From Akkermansia muciniphila (lineage in GTDB: Bacteria; Verrucomicrobiota; Verrucomicrobiia; Verrucomicrobiales; DEV007), in assembly GCA_945883495.1 (NCBI GenBank), contig CAMCXS010000010.1, positions 1 to 64,000 on the forward strand: DNA of 64,000 bases, in the 5' to 3' direction. Below the pieces are notes generated by a model that worked only from the letters and a program-made list of their open reading frames with translations, was not told the origin of the DNA and ran no database searches. Position numbers and translations under genes: made by a program. This document shows, one piece after another, positions 34,053 to 41,830 of this stretch (position 1 is the stretch's first letter; each line of letters opens with the position of its first letter).

Positions 34053-34946
34053 TCAACCCAGCTCCACGCTCCCCGCTGTCACCGCTTCCATCCGCAACGC
34101 TTGGGCGAAGTCCCCTTCCGCCGGCACGCGCACCACGGAGACATCGTAACGCCGCCCCTGCTGTTTCCAGCCCTCAAAATGGCGACGGTAGGCCGTCCGG
34201 TACTTTTGCAGCAGCTCCAACTGCACCCGCCGCTGATGCCGCGTCCCGTCTTCGGCATCGATAAACTCGTAGTTCCCGGACCACGCTGGCTCCGCTTCCT
34301 CGCGCGAGAACGGAGCGAAGATCGATCCAAAGCCGCGCTGGCTTGCCAACTGCCGCAGCATCGGATCGCCGTCCCCGTGAAACAGCAGGTCGCTCAGGAC
34401 GATCCGCATCGACTGGGCGCGGAAGGGAATCGCCTCCAACCTCGGCGGGGTGGAAGCCGGCCCGCCCGGCAACGACTTGAGCGGCTCCATCCAGGCGTGC
34501 CCGGTCAGAGCTTCCGTCCGCAACGGCGTGCTGCCCCCCGGACTGGCCAAGTAAAACCGGCCACTGGCCCCGGACTTGAGCACCGCGTGGACCAGAAAGT
34601 AGAGAAGCTCCACGGTGCGCAGCGACTTCGCGTCCCCGAGGAACATCGACGGTGAGGCATCGATCACAAGATCCACCAAGGGCCGGACCTCCTCCCGGTA
34701 GAGCTTCATCGTGTAGTTGCCGCTCCGGGCGTATGCCTGCCAGTTGATGTGGCGCGGGTCATCGCCCGGGATGTAGCTGCGGTGATCCTGGAAATCGAGC
34801 GATGAGCCGGTCCCGGAGCCTTGGTGATCGCCGGTCGCGCCTTTCCAAACCCGTTTGCCGAACGGCAGCCGGAAGACTTCCGCCCACCCTTGAGCCCGGG
34901 CGCTGGCAGCCCGGAAATCGATGCTCTCGAGGGCCGCCCAACTCAT
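34053..34946 (-). CDS. DUF58 domain protein
   Basis: 297 aa from Met 34946, whose ATG overlaps the permease stop as ATGA. The frame is open 78 bp further upstream, but the overlap start is preferred. The DUF58 motif lies in LDFQDHRSYIPGDDPRHINWQAYARSG (in two blocks, residues about 55-85), followed by a VWA-like fold with DLVIDASPSM (about 103). DUF58 proteins are constant partners of MoxR ATPases and VWA proteins. No membrane helix is seen, so it is cytoplasmic. Its place between the ABC permease and the VWA protein is characteristic of this operon. Confidence 0.87.
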   Translation of the reverse strand: MSWAALESIDFRAASARAQGWAEVFRLPFGKRVWKGATGDHQGSGTGSSLDFQDHRSYIPGDDPRHINWQAYARSGNYTMKLYREEVRPLVDLVIDASPSMFLGDAKSLRTVELLYFLVHAVLKSGASGRFYLASPGGSTPLRTEALTGHAWMEPLKSLPGGPASTPPRLEAIPFRAQSMRIVLSDLLFHGDGDPMLRQLASQRGFGSIFAPFSREEAEPAWSGNYEFIDAEDGTRHQRRVQLELLQKYRTAYRRHFEGWKQQGRRYDVSVVRVPAEGDFAQALRMEAVTAGSVELG

Positions 34947-36355
34947 AGAACCCAATCCTTCATGCCCTGCCGCAGCCGCTTCCACTTCCAAATTACCACC
35001 GCGATGGAGAAGAGCAGGACGCAAACTTGAATCCCTTCGGCGAGCAGAACGGCCTCCACATCCAGGGCGTCATTCAGAGCGGCATAAGTCGAAACCGGCG
35101 GCAAAACCATCCCTAGCCAGGCCAGGGCCGGAACTTCGCCACGTTCCACGAACGGGATCAGCGTCGCCGAGATCGTGCCCATGAAGATCGCAATCAGGCA
35201 GTAAGAAACGATCGGCTGCGGATGCGCGGGCCGCGTGAGCAACATAATCGCCAACGGCAAAAGGGCCGATGCCGTGAATCCGAGAATCAAACTGACTCCG
35301 TGCCCTTCCGAGCTGATGCCGGAATTCGTCCAGACATCCGGCAAAAGCACCGCGGCCGATGCGAACAACACGGAGAGCAGAAGCACAAACCACATCCCGC
35401 TGAACCAGCCGGGGGCCAGAAAGTTTTCCAGAACCCGGCCCAGCGGAATGCGGCGAAACGGCGCGTAGACGGAAGGCACCGTCGGCGGATGTTCGCTGAG
35501 CGCATCCAACGCCAGCAGGGTGAAAAAGAAGAATGGATAAAACAGGTAAGCCGATATCCCTTGGAGATGCGCAATCGCCAGCGCTACCAAGAACGCGACA
35601 AAACCGGCGAGACGACGCCGGGTCACGTAATTAACCGCTTCCGGCGCGATCCGGCTGGCCGCCATATCGAGCAAATAGTAGCCGAGGAAGATCGCCGCCG
35701 GGACAATCGCCGCCCAGCCCAACGCGCCGAGATGGAACGGCGCCACGCCATCTCCACGGGTCACACGGTCCACCGAGGCCCACATAAACTGCATCGTGAG
35801 GATCACCACCGGCACGGTGAAGAAGCAGCGGATCAGGAAGTTCGACACCACGGAAAGTCCCACCATCAACGCCGTGAGAAGCCCGGAAAGGCCGATCACC
35901 ACGAAGAGAAGGACGATTTCCGCCAAGACGTTCATCCCGCCAAAGAAGTAACGCAGGACGATGTAGGGCAACACCGCGACCGCCAGGAGCACCGACTGAC
36001 TCATGAGCGCTAGCCACTTCCCAGCGGTAATCCGCCAAGCCGACATCCGGGTCAAGGAGATCAGCTCCATCGTGTTCAGCCGGACCTCCGAATTCAACGC
36101 GTTCAGCCCGCGCAAAGGCATGACGAACAACAAGGTGACCTGCAACAGCACCCAGAACGATCCCGCGGTGGCCCGGCTGTCGCTGTACTCCGAGAAGCCG
36201 GACATCATGAAAAGCAGCAGCAGCGCCTGCACGATGACAAACGCCCAAGTAAAGGCACGGGTCCGCAAGCCTTGGCGCAGCTCCTTGACCACCATCGGGC
36301 CAATGGAATCGCTGAAGTCGACCAACGAGGTTTCGGAGGATTTCATCTCACTCAT
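34943..36355 (-). CDS. ABC-2-type transporter permease
   Basis: 470 aa with about twelve hydrophobic segments spread from residue 30 to 450 and no soluble domain. The N-terminus GPMVVKELRQGLRTRAF is typical of ABC-2 permeases (the KELRQ start helix). It overlaps the ATPase gene upstream by ATGA (36352-36355) and the DUF58 gene downstream. With the preceding ATPase it should form an exporter for an unknown lipid, polysaccharide or protein; the combination recalls gliding-type ABC exporters. Confidence 0.87.
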   Translation of the reverse strand: MSEMKSSETSLVDFSDSIGPMVVKELRQGLRTRAFTWAFVIVQALLLLFMMSGFSEYSDSRATAGSFWVLLQVTLLFVMPLRGLNALNSEVRLNTMELISLTRMSAWRITAGKWLALMSQSVLLAVAVLPYIVLRYFFGGMNVLAEIVLLFVVIGLSGLLTALMVGLSVVSNFLIRCFFTVPVVILTMQFMWASVDRVTRGDGVAPFHLGALGWAAIVPAAIFLGYYLLDMAASRIAPEAVNYVTRRRLAGFVAFLVALAIAHLQGISAYLFYPFFFFTLLALDALSEHPPTVPSVYAPFRRIPLGRVLENFLAPGWFSGMWFVLLLSVLFASAAVLLPDVWTNSGISSEGHGVSLILGFTASALLPLAIMLLTRPAHPQPIVSYCLIAIFMGTISATLIPFVERGEVPALAWLGMVLPPVSTYAALNDALDVEAVLLAEGIQVCVLLFSIAVVIWKWKRLRQGMKDWVL

Positions 36356-37341
36356 TTGGCGGCGGCTTCGCGATCCAGTTTGCCCACCATTTCAATGAAG
36401 GCATCCTCCAAGTTGCGCTCCTCGCGACGGAATTCCGTAACGACGAGTCCATCCATGATCATGCGGCGCAGCACGCCACCCACTGCCTCCGGGGAGCCGT
36501 CTTCGATCTCGATCTTCCCGCCGCTCTTGGTCGCCTGGAGGAATTCGACCTGGGGAGAGGTGATCGCCCATTGCTCCAGCTTGGCCGGGTCGCCGTGGAT
36601 CGTGACGTTGACCACCGCTGTCTCCAGCCCATGGCGCTTCATGCTCTCCGCGGTGCCGTGATGGACCACCTTCCCGGCGTTGATGAAGATGAGGGTATCG
36701 CACATTTCTCCAAGTTCGGAGAGGATGTGCGAGCTGATGAGAATCGTCTTGCCCTCCTGAGCGAGGATGCGGATGAGATGGCGCAACTCCACCCGGGCTT
36801 TCGGGTCCAACCCGGCCGCCGGCTCGTCGAGAATGAGGACCTGGGGATCGTGAATCAACGCCCGCCCCAAACAAAGCCGCTGGCCCTGCCCTTTCGAAAG
36901 CTTGTTGATCAGCCGGTCGTGCAGCTTGTTCAGCTCCGTGAATTCCATGACCTCCGCAACCCGGTCCCGTCGCTCCTGCCCTTTGTAACCGAGCGCCCGG
37001 GCGAAGAAGTCTAGGTACTCATTGACCGTCATGTTGTCGTAGGTCCCGAACGTGTCGGGCATCCAGCCCAGCACTTCGCGCACCTTGCCGGGATAATCCA
37101 TGACGTTGACGCCCATGATTTCCGCCACTCCAGAACTCGGATACTCCAAGGTCGCCAAAATCCGCATCGTGGTCGTCTTCCCCGCTCCGTTGGCCCCGAT
37201 GAACCCAGCCACTTGGCCCTGGGCGATGGAAAAACTCAAGCCGTCCACGGCCCGGATCTGGCCAAATTGACGGCAGAGATTGTGAACCCGTATCGCCGGG
37301 ACCGTCTGCGGTTCGGGTTCTGGCAGTGGAGGAGGATTCAT
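36352..37341 (-). CDS. ABC transporter ATP-binding protein
   Basis: 329 aa. Walker A GANGAGKTT (about 51), Q-loop in GWMPDTFGTYDNMTV (the F-P/T-Y type of ABC-2 exporters), signature LSKGQGQRL (about 148), Walker B VLILDEPAAGLD (about 168) and switch His in SSHILSEL. The C-terminal 90 residues form the accessory domain usual for ABC-2 ATPases. Signature LSKGQ rather than LSGGQ is a common variant in this group. It is joined by 4-bp overlaps to the genes on both sides and pairs with the downstream permease. Confidence 0.93.
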   Translation of the reverse strand: MNPPPLPEPEPQTVPAIRVHNLCRQFGQIRAVDGLSFSIAQGQVAGFIGANGAGKTTTMRILATLEYPSSGVAEIMGVNVMDYPGKVREVLGWMPDTFGTYDNMTVNEYLDFFARALGYKGQERRDRVAEVMEFTELNKLHDRLINKLSKGQGQRLCLGRALIHDPQVLILDEPAAGLDPKARVELRHLIRILAQEGKTILISSHILSELGEMCDTLIFINAGKVVHHGTAESMKRHGLETAVVNVTIHGDPAKLEQWAITSPQVEFLQATKSGGKIEIEDGSPEAVGGVLRRMIMDGLVVTEFRREERNLEDAFIEMVGKLDREAAAK

Positions 37342-39080
37342 GGCGCGGTGGCGGAACGGTTGACGGGTTCACCCGCGACGAACAGGCGGTCATCCCGCCA
37401 ACGGATCGAGCGCAACGAAGGAATCAACAGCGCCCCGGGATCGTCCGCCTCGGCCAGGAATTGGTTTGGCTCCGAGCTGAGCTTGGAAAACTTAAAGTCC
37501 CACGTCTTGCTGAAGGAGGCATAGGTCTTTTCCCAAGCCAGTTTGTATTCCTTGGCGGGGATTGGCTCCAACTCGATCGGCTTGCCACTGGGAACGGGCG
37601 CTCCGCTGCGCCAATATTTGCCGGACGCATCCTGGTAGTAGAAGCTCTTCAGCCCGTAGCCCAGACTGTTGAAGAGTTGCGGCGGCTGCGCATCGGCCCC
37701 GGGAGCGATGACCTCGATGCGCGCCCGCGTCGGCGTCGCGGCCCGCACGAGCTGCATCTGCTCGCTCCGGCTGCGAAACCAATCACCGCCGATCTGGCCA
37801 TCGGCCTGTTGGAAATTCGCCTCCATCGCGTAGGGATCATCGAAGTGGGTCCACCGCGATCGTTTCATCACGACCGGGCTGAGCCAACTGGTCTCGGAGG
37901 CGGCGAATTGGCGCCCGCCGAGCACGCCGGTCCGGGAGATCTGTTCTTGGATCAAGTGCGCCAGCCGTTCCTCCGGCTGCGAGCGCAGCAGCATGAAGCC
38001 CACACGACGTCCCGATCCGCCAAAACCATCTCCCAGGAGAATGATCACGAGGAGGATCAAGCTGGCGGCCAGGGAGATGAGCGGCGTCGTAATGAAGAGC
38101 CGGTGCCGCTGCCCCGGTTTGGCCCAGACCTGCAAATTGACCGGCCCCACCACCACGGCGAAGGCGGCGAGGATCAGGAAAACGAGCAACGGGTTGAAGT
38201 CCTTTTCCCCGAATGCCGACTGCAACGGGTTAGTCTGGTAATCCTCCCGTAGCGACTTGATGAGACTCGGCGAGGTGTCCAACTCGGGAGCGAGCTGGTC
38301 CACCGGAAGCTTCAACCCGTCCCACGGCCAGTTCGAAATGTGGCCCATCCCCAGTTGTTTTGCAGATGGAGCTGCTTCCGTCCCAAACAGATGCAGCTGA
38401 CCTCCCAGGCGCACCCAGCTGGAAAAGGTCTCACGTAGAGCCGGTTCCAAGGCGTCCCATTCCCTGCGGCTCATCAGGATCGAATCAAACCCGGTCAAGG
38501 CGCGCCAATCCACGGGCACTTCCGCCGGTGCAAAGGTCGCCGCCAGGGGTTGACCGAGGGACGCAAGTGATCCTCGAGCATCCACCGCTTTGGTCAATTC
38601 CTCCAAATTGTTGAGGCCGGCCAATCCCTTGCTGAACGCTACCGAACGCCAATCCGTGGTCAGCATGCCGGGATGGTTGCCTTGTGCCTCAAACCTTCCG
38701 CTGCGCACGCTGATCTGGAGTTCCCCTTCCACGCTTCGATCCAACTTGCTGACCAACGGGACCAAGAATGCGTGCTCCGTCTCGGAACTGGCTGGCGTCG
38801 TCACCGGATACGACGAGACAAAGCGCAGCCCTTCTCCATATTGCGGCTGAGATCGGAACGTCACCGTCCAACTCCGCGGCTGGTCAAAGCCGTTGCGGAT
38901 GATAATCTTCACCGGAATGAAACCGCGAGGCGGGACGCGCTCGAACGGCGAAGTGGCGCGCACCTCGGTCCCCGTCAGCACATCCACGTCCCGCTTGAAG
39001 ATCTCAAATTCCGCCGTGGCCGGACGAGGGTGGAGCCAGACGAGCGCCACCCAAAGCAAAAGCAATCCGCTGGACCTCAC
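37338..39080 (-). CDS. Signal-peptide protein with central membrane helices, in the MoxR/ABC operon
   Basis: 580 aa. The signal peptide is MRSSGLLLLWVALVWLHPRPATA. A beta-rich N-terminal domain (about 25-270) includes a region with a GATase1-like feel (VDWRALTGFDSILMSRREWD, SWVRLGGQLHLFG). Two membrane helices are near 284-302 and 318-336 (LLVFLILAAFAVVVGP, LISLAASLILLVIILLGDGFG), followed by a 240-residue C-terminal domain. In comparable operons this position is held by a BatD-like or GldG-like membrane protein that works with the ABC exporter. I cannot assign a named family with confidence. 4-bp overlaps to MoxR and to the ATPase. Confidence 0.75.
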   Translation of the reverse strand: MRSSGLLLLWVALVWLHPRPATAEFEIFKRDVDVLTGTEVRATSPFERVPPRGFIPVKIIIRNGFDQPRSWTVTFRSQPQYGEGLRFVSSYPVTTPASSETEHAFLVPLVSKLDRSVEGELQISVRSGRFEAQGNHPGMLTTDWRSVAFSKGLAGLNNLEELTKAVDARGSLASLGQPLAATFAPAEVPVDWRALTGFDSILMSRREWDALEPALRETFSSWVRLGGQLHLFGTEAAPSAKQLGMGHISNWPWDGLKLPVDQLAPELDTSPSLIKSLREDYQTNPLQSAFGEKDFNPLLVFLILAAFAVVVGPVNLQVWAKPGQRHRLFITTPLISLAASLILLVIILLGDGFGGSGRRVGFMLLRSQPEERLAHLIQEQISRTGVLGGRQFAASETSWLSPVVMKRSRWTHFDDPYAMEANFQQADGQIGGDWFRSRSEQMQLVRAATPTRARIEVIAPGADAQPPQLFNSLGYGLKSFYYQDASGKYWRSGAPVPSGKPIELEPIPAKEYKLAWEKTYASFSKTWDFKFSKLSSEPNQFLAEADDPGALLIPSLRSIRWRDDRLFVAGEPVNRSATAP

Positions 39081-40102
39081 GCGGTAACGGCGGGTTGAGA
39101 TTCTTTCAGGGTCTTGGGCACGGCCAGCGATTGCACCGGCACCTCGGCCAAGAGATCGCCGACCACTCCCGCGTTGGTCTTTCCATCGATCCGCGCGTTG
39201 TAGTCGAGAATGATCCGGTGCTGCAACACTGGCACCGCGACGGCCTGGACGTCTTCAAACGAGGCATTGATCCGGCCCGCCATGAGTCCGCGCGCCTTGG
39301 CCGCCGAAGCCAAACTGAGCGCCGCCCGCGGGCTGGCACCATATTTGATCGACGCCGAAGCCTTGGATTGCCCCGGATGCGTCGCGTCCACGAGGCGGGC
39401 GATGTAGTTCGCGACCACTTCGGGCAAGTAAATCGTCCGGACCGCGTCCATGATGCCGAGCAAGGCCTCCCGGCTCATGACCGGCTTGAGTTCCGGCTCC
39501 ACGCCGAGTTCACGATTTTCTACGATGCGCTGCAAGGTGGCGACGTCGTTGCGGCGTACATCCAGCTTGAAGAGAAAGCGGTCGAGCTGCGCTTCCGGCA
39601 GCGGATACGTCCCCTCCAACTCGATCGGGTTTTGCGTGGCCAACACGAAAAAGGGCTGCGGCAGCGTGTGCGTTTCGCCCAGCACGGTGACGCGGCGTTC
39701 CTGCATCGCTTCCAAGAGCGCGGATTGCGTCTTTGGCGAGGCCCGGTTGATTTCGTCTGCCAAACAAAGGTTGGCGAAGAGCGGCCCGGGCTGGAAGACA
39801 AATTCGCGCCGTCCGTTTGCTTCCTGGAGGACCGGGTTGCCCGTGATGTCCCCCGGCAACAGATCCGGAGTAAACTGAATCCGCTTCGTGCTCAGCTCCA
39901 ACGCCTTGGCCAAGCCTTTGACCAATTCCGTTTTGCCCAGCCCCGGCAAACCTTCGAGCAAGATGTGGCCTCGCGCCAAAATTCCCGTGACCACCAGTTC
40001 CACGAGCCGCTCCTGCCCGAAAAGGACACCATTGAGCGCATCTAGGAGCCGGCGAACCTCGGCGGTGTGGATGGCGAGATCAGCTTCGGTCGGGTGAGGC
40101 AT
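39077..40102 (-). CDS. MoxR-family AAA+ ATPase
   Basis: 341 aa, cytoplasmic. Walker A GLPGLGKTELVKGLA (about 53), the MoxR block FTPDLLPGDITGNPVLQ, Walker B LADEINRASPKTQSALLEAMQE (two halves, about 115) and sensor 1 VLATQNPIELEGTYPLPEAQLDRF (in two parts). This is a member of the MoxR class of chaperone-like ATPases that act with VWA and DUF58 proteins in maturing enzyme or envelope complexes. It overlaps the next gene by 4 bp and starts 6 bp after the coiled-coil gene. Confidence 0.94.
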   Translation of the reverse strand: MPHPTEADLAIHTAEVRRLLDALNGVLFGQERLVELVVTGILARGHILLEGLPGLGKTELVKGLAKALELSTKRIQFTPDLLPGDITGNPVLQEANGRREFVFQPGPLFANLCLADEINRASPKTQSALLEAMQERRVTVLGETHTLPQPFFVLATQNPIELEGTYPLPEAQLDRFLFKLDVRRNDVATLQRIVENRELGVEPELKPVMSREALLGIMDAVRTIYLPEVVANYIARLVDATHPGQSKASASIKYGASPRAALSLASAAKARGLMAGRINASFEDVQAVAVPVLQHRIILDYNARIDGKTNAGVVGDLLAEVPVQSLAVPKTLKESQPAVTA

Positions 40103-40108
40103 AAAGGG

Positions 40109-41458
40109 TTACTTGTAAAATCGGTTGAGGACGGCTTTCTCGTCCGGAAGAAGGTCGGATTCCCAGACGCGGCCTCCGCCTTTTCCCGTGGAATTGATGG
40201 AGCCACCGGCCTGGACGTTGTCCGGGGATTTGTCGAGTTGATGCTCCGCTTCCGCCAGGCCCACCACGTCTCCGGGCGCCGCGCGGCTGAGATCCAGGTT
40301 CTCCGCCCGCTGCAAATTCTTCGTGGCGAGATTGCTCTCCTCGTCCTCGTGAAACATCGGTGCATCGCCGCGGCCCCGAGCGACGCCGCCCTGGCCGGGT
40401 CCATCCTTGCCCGGCAACTCACCGAGCATCCGCAAAATCGCCGCCTCGCTCAGTAGCCCTTCCTTGTCTCCCTCTCCGGGCTTCTTGCATTGGCAAAGCA
40501 TCCGTTGCAGCGCCTCGCGGTTCTGACTCAGCTTTTGCGCCAACTCCTGGGCCGCTTTCGGGTCCATTTTCTTCAAGCCCTCCGGTGTCAGCTTGCGCAA
40601 CTCCCCCATCAACGCTTGATCCATCGGCATCGATCCGGTTTCCAAACCGTGAAGGGCTTCGGCGAACTCCTTGGCGAGGCGTTCCGCCGTTTCAGGGCTC
40701 AATTCGCTGCCAAACTTCGCCATCGCGGAAAGCGTCATCCCCGCTTCCGCCGTGTTCCGCTCCAACTCGGACATGGAGCGTTCCAAGGACTCGTGCAACG
40801 AATCCGTCGCCTCCAAATTGCTGTGGCTGAACCACTGTTCCGGCGGGTTCTCCCGGAGCGCTTCGATCTGCCTGGCAACTTCCTCGAGCTTTTCCGGCTC
40901 GGCGATCTTCTCTTCCTCCAAATCCTCGAGCCATTTCTCCATCTCCTGCCACGCCATCGGCTCATTGGGCCGCACCGTGACGCCTTCGGCCGGCCGGATC
41001 GGAATAAAAAACGGCACCGCGATCAATCCCGCCGAAACCACCGGTGGCCCGAGCAATCGCGGCCAGTTCCACGTCCATCCGTCCACGACTTTGTTCGCCT
41101 CTGGAGCCGGTGGCCACTCCGTCAAGCCCCGCGATGCCGCCGTCAACGCATTGTCGAGCCGCAGTTGCGCTTCCAACCGCACCATCGCCTGCTCGTCGGT
41201 CAAAAAACGGCGCCGCGCCAACAGCCAAGTCGCCGCCAGCACGAGCAAAATCACTCCACCCGCCGCATAGGCCATCCAGGGGGCCGACTTATCCCAACTC
41301 GTGGAGCGCAGGTAGAGCACCGCGCACGCACCCACCACGCCCGCCAGCAACAAGGCCGGGCCGAGCCATTCCAACCACCACCCGAGATTCACCCGGCGCC
41401 GCGTCCGCGCAATCGTCCGTCTCCAGAACTGAATGTCAGGCGGTGAGGGTTGGCTCAT
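40109..41458 (-). CDS. DUF4175-like membrane protein with coiled-coil domain
   Basis: 449 aa. Two N-terminal membrane helices (about 30-50 and 62-80) are followed by EQAMVRLEAQLRLDNALTAASRG, a third helix near 135-150 (GPPVVSAGLIAVPFFIPIRP) and then a long Glu/Lys-rich helical part (170-350) and a flexible Gly-rich end. The same order of elements recurs in the 1102-aa protein at 55224-58532. Function unknown; a scaffold or regulator of the MoxR system is possible. First of the core MoxR genes, 12 bp downstream of the YkgJ gene. Confidence 0.75.
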   Translation of the reverse strand: MSQPSPPDIQFWRRTIARTRRRVNLGWWLEWLGPALLLAGVVGACAVLYLRSTSWDKSAPWMAYAAGGVILLVLAATWLLARRRFLTDEQAMVRLEAQLRLDNALTAASRGLTEWPPAPEANKVVDGWTWNWPRLLGPPVVSAGLIAVPFFIPIRPAEGVTVRPNEPMAWQEMEKWLEDLEEEKIAEPEKLEEVARQIEALRENPPEQWFSHSNLEATDSLHESLERSMSELERNTAEAGMTLSAMAKFGSELSPETAERLAKEFAEALHGLETGSMPMDQALMGELRKLTPEGLKKMDPKAAQELAQKLSQNREALQRMLCQCKKPGEGDKEGLLSEAAILRMLGELPGKDGPGQGGVARGRGDAPMFHEDEESNLATKNLQRAENLDLSRAAPGDVVGLAEAEHQLDKSPDNVQAGGSINSTGKGGGRVWESDLLPDEKAVLNRFYK

Positions 41459-41470
41459 GACCGGTGGATA

Positions 41471-41830
41471 CTAACGTGCTTCTTTGCTGGGCACAAGACG
41501 GACTTCGACCGCTTCGCACAGCTCTCTCCAACCCGGAAATCTCCACTCGTTGGGGAAGCCCCGGCACTGCTCCGGTTTGGCGGCCTGAATCCGGCAATCG
41601 ATCCCGTCCAAAAACTCGCAACTCCCGTCTTCCCGAGCCAGCAGGGTGAGACCTTGCCGATTGCGGCGCAACGCCGTGTGCCGGGCCACAAATTCGTAAG
41701 GCGAGAGCCCCAGATGCGCGGCGATCCGCAGGGTATCTTCTTCGGTGAGCACGACTTCGCCCGGCCAGCGGCAGCAATTGGCGCAGCGCTGGCAGGCATA
41801 ATAGACATCGTTGGGCCGTTCGGGCATCAT
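41471..41830 (-). CDS. YkgJ-family cysteine cluster protein
   Basis: 119 aa from ATG 41830, which overlaps the upstream stop as ATGA; Met 41827 is the next codon and equally possible. The CxxCxxCC cluster (CQRCANCC) near the N-terminus, CEFLDGIDC and CRGFP give the YkgJ/FliB-like zinc or iron-sulfur cluster pattern. Function in this family is poorly known; metal-cluster binding is expected. The in-frame sequence before 41830 belongs to the overlapping upstream gene region and is not used. Confidence 0.85.
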   Translation of the reverse strand: MMPERPNDVYYACQRCANCCRWPGEVVLTEEDTLRIAAHLGLSPYEFVARHTALRRNRQGLTLLAREDGSCEFLDGIDCRIQAAKPEQCRGFPNEWRFPGWRELCEAVEVRLVPSKEAR

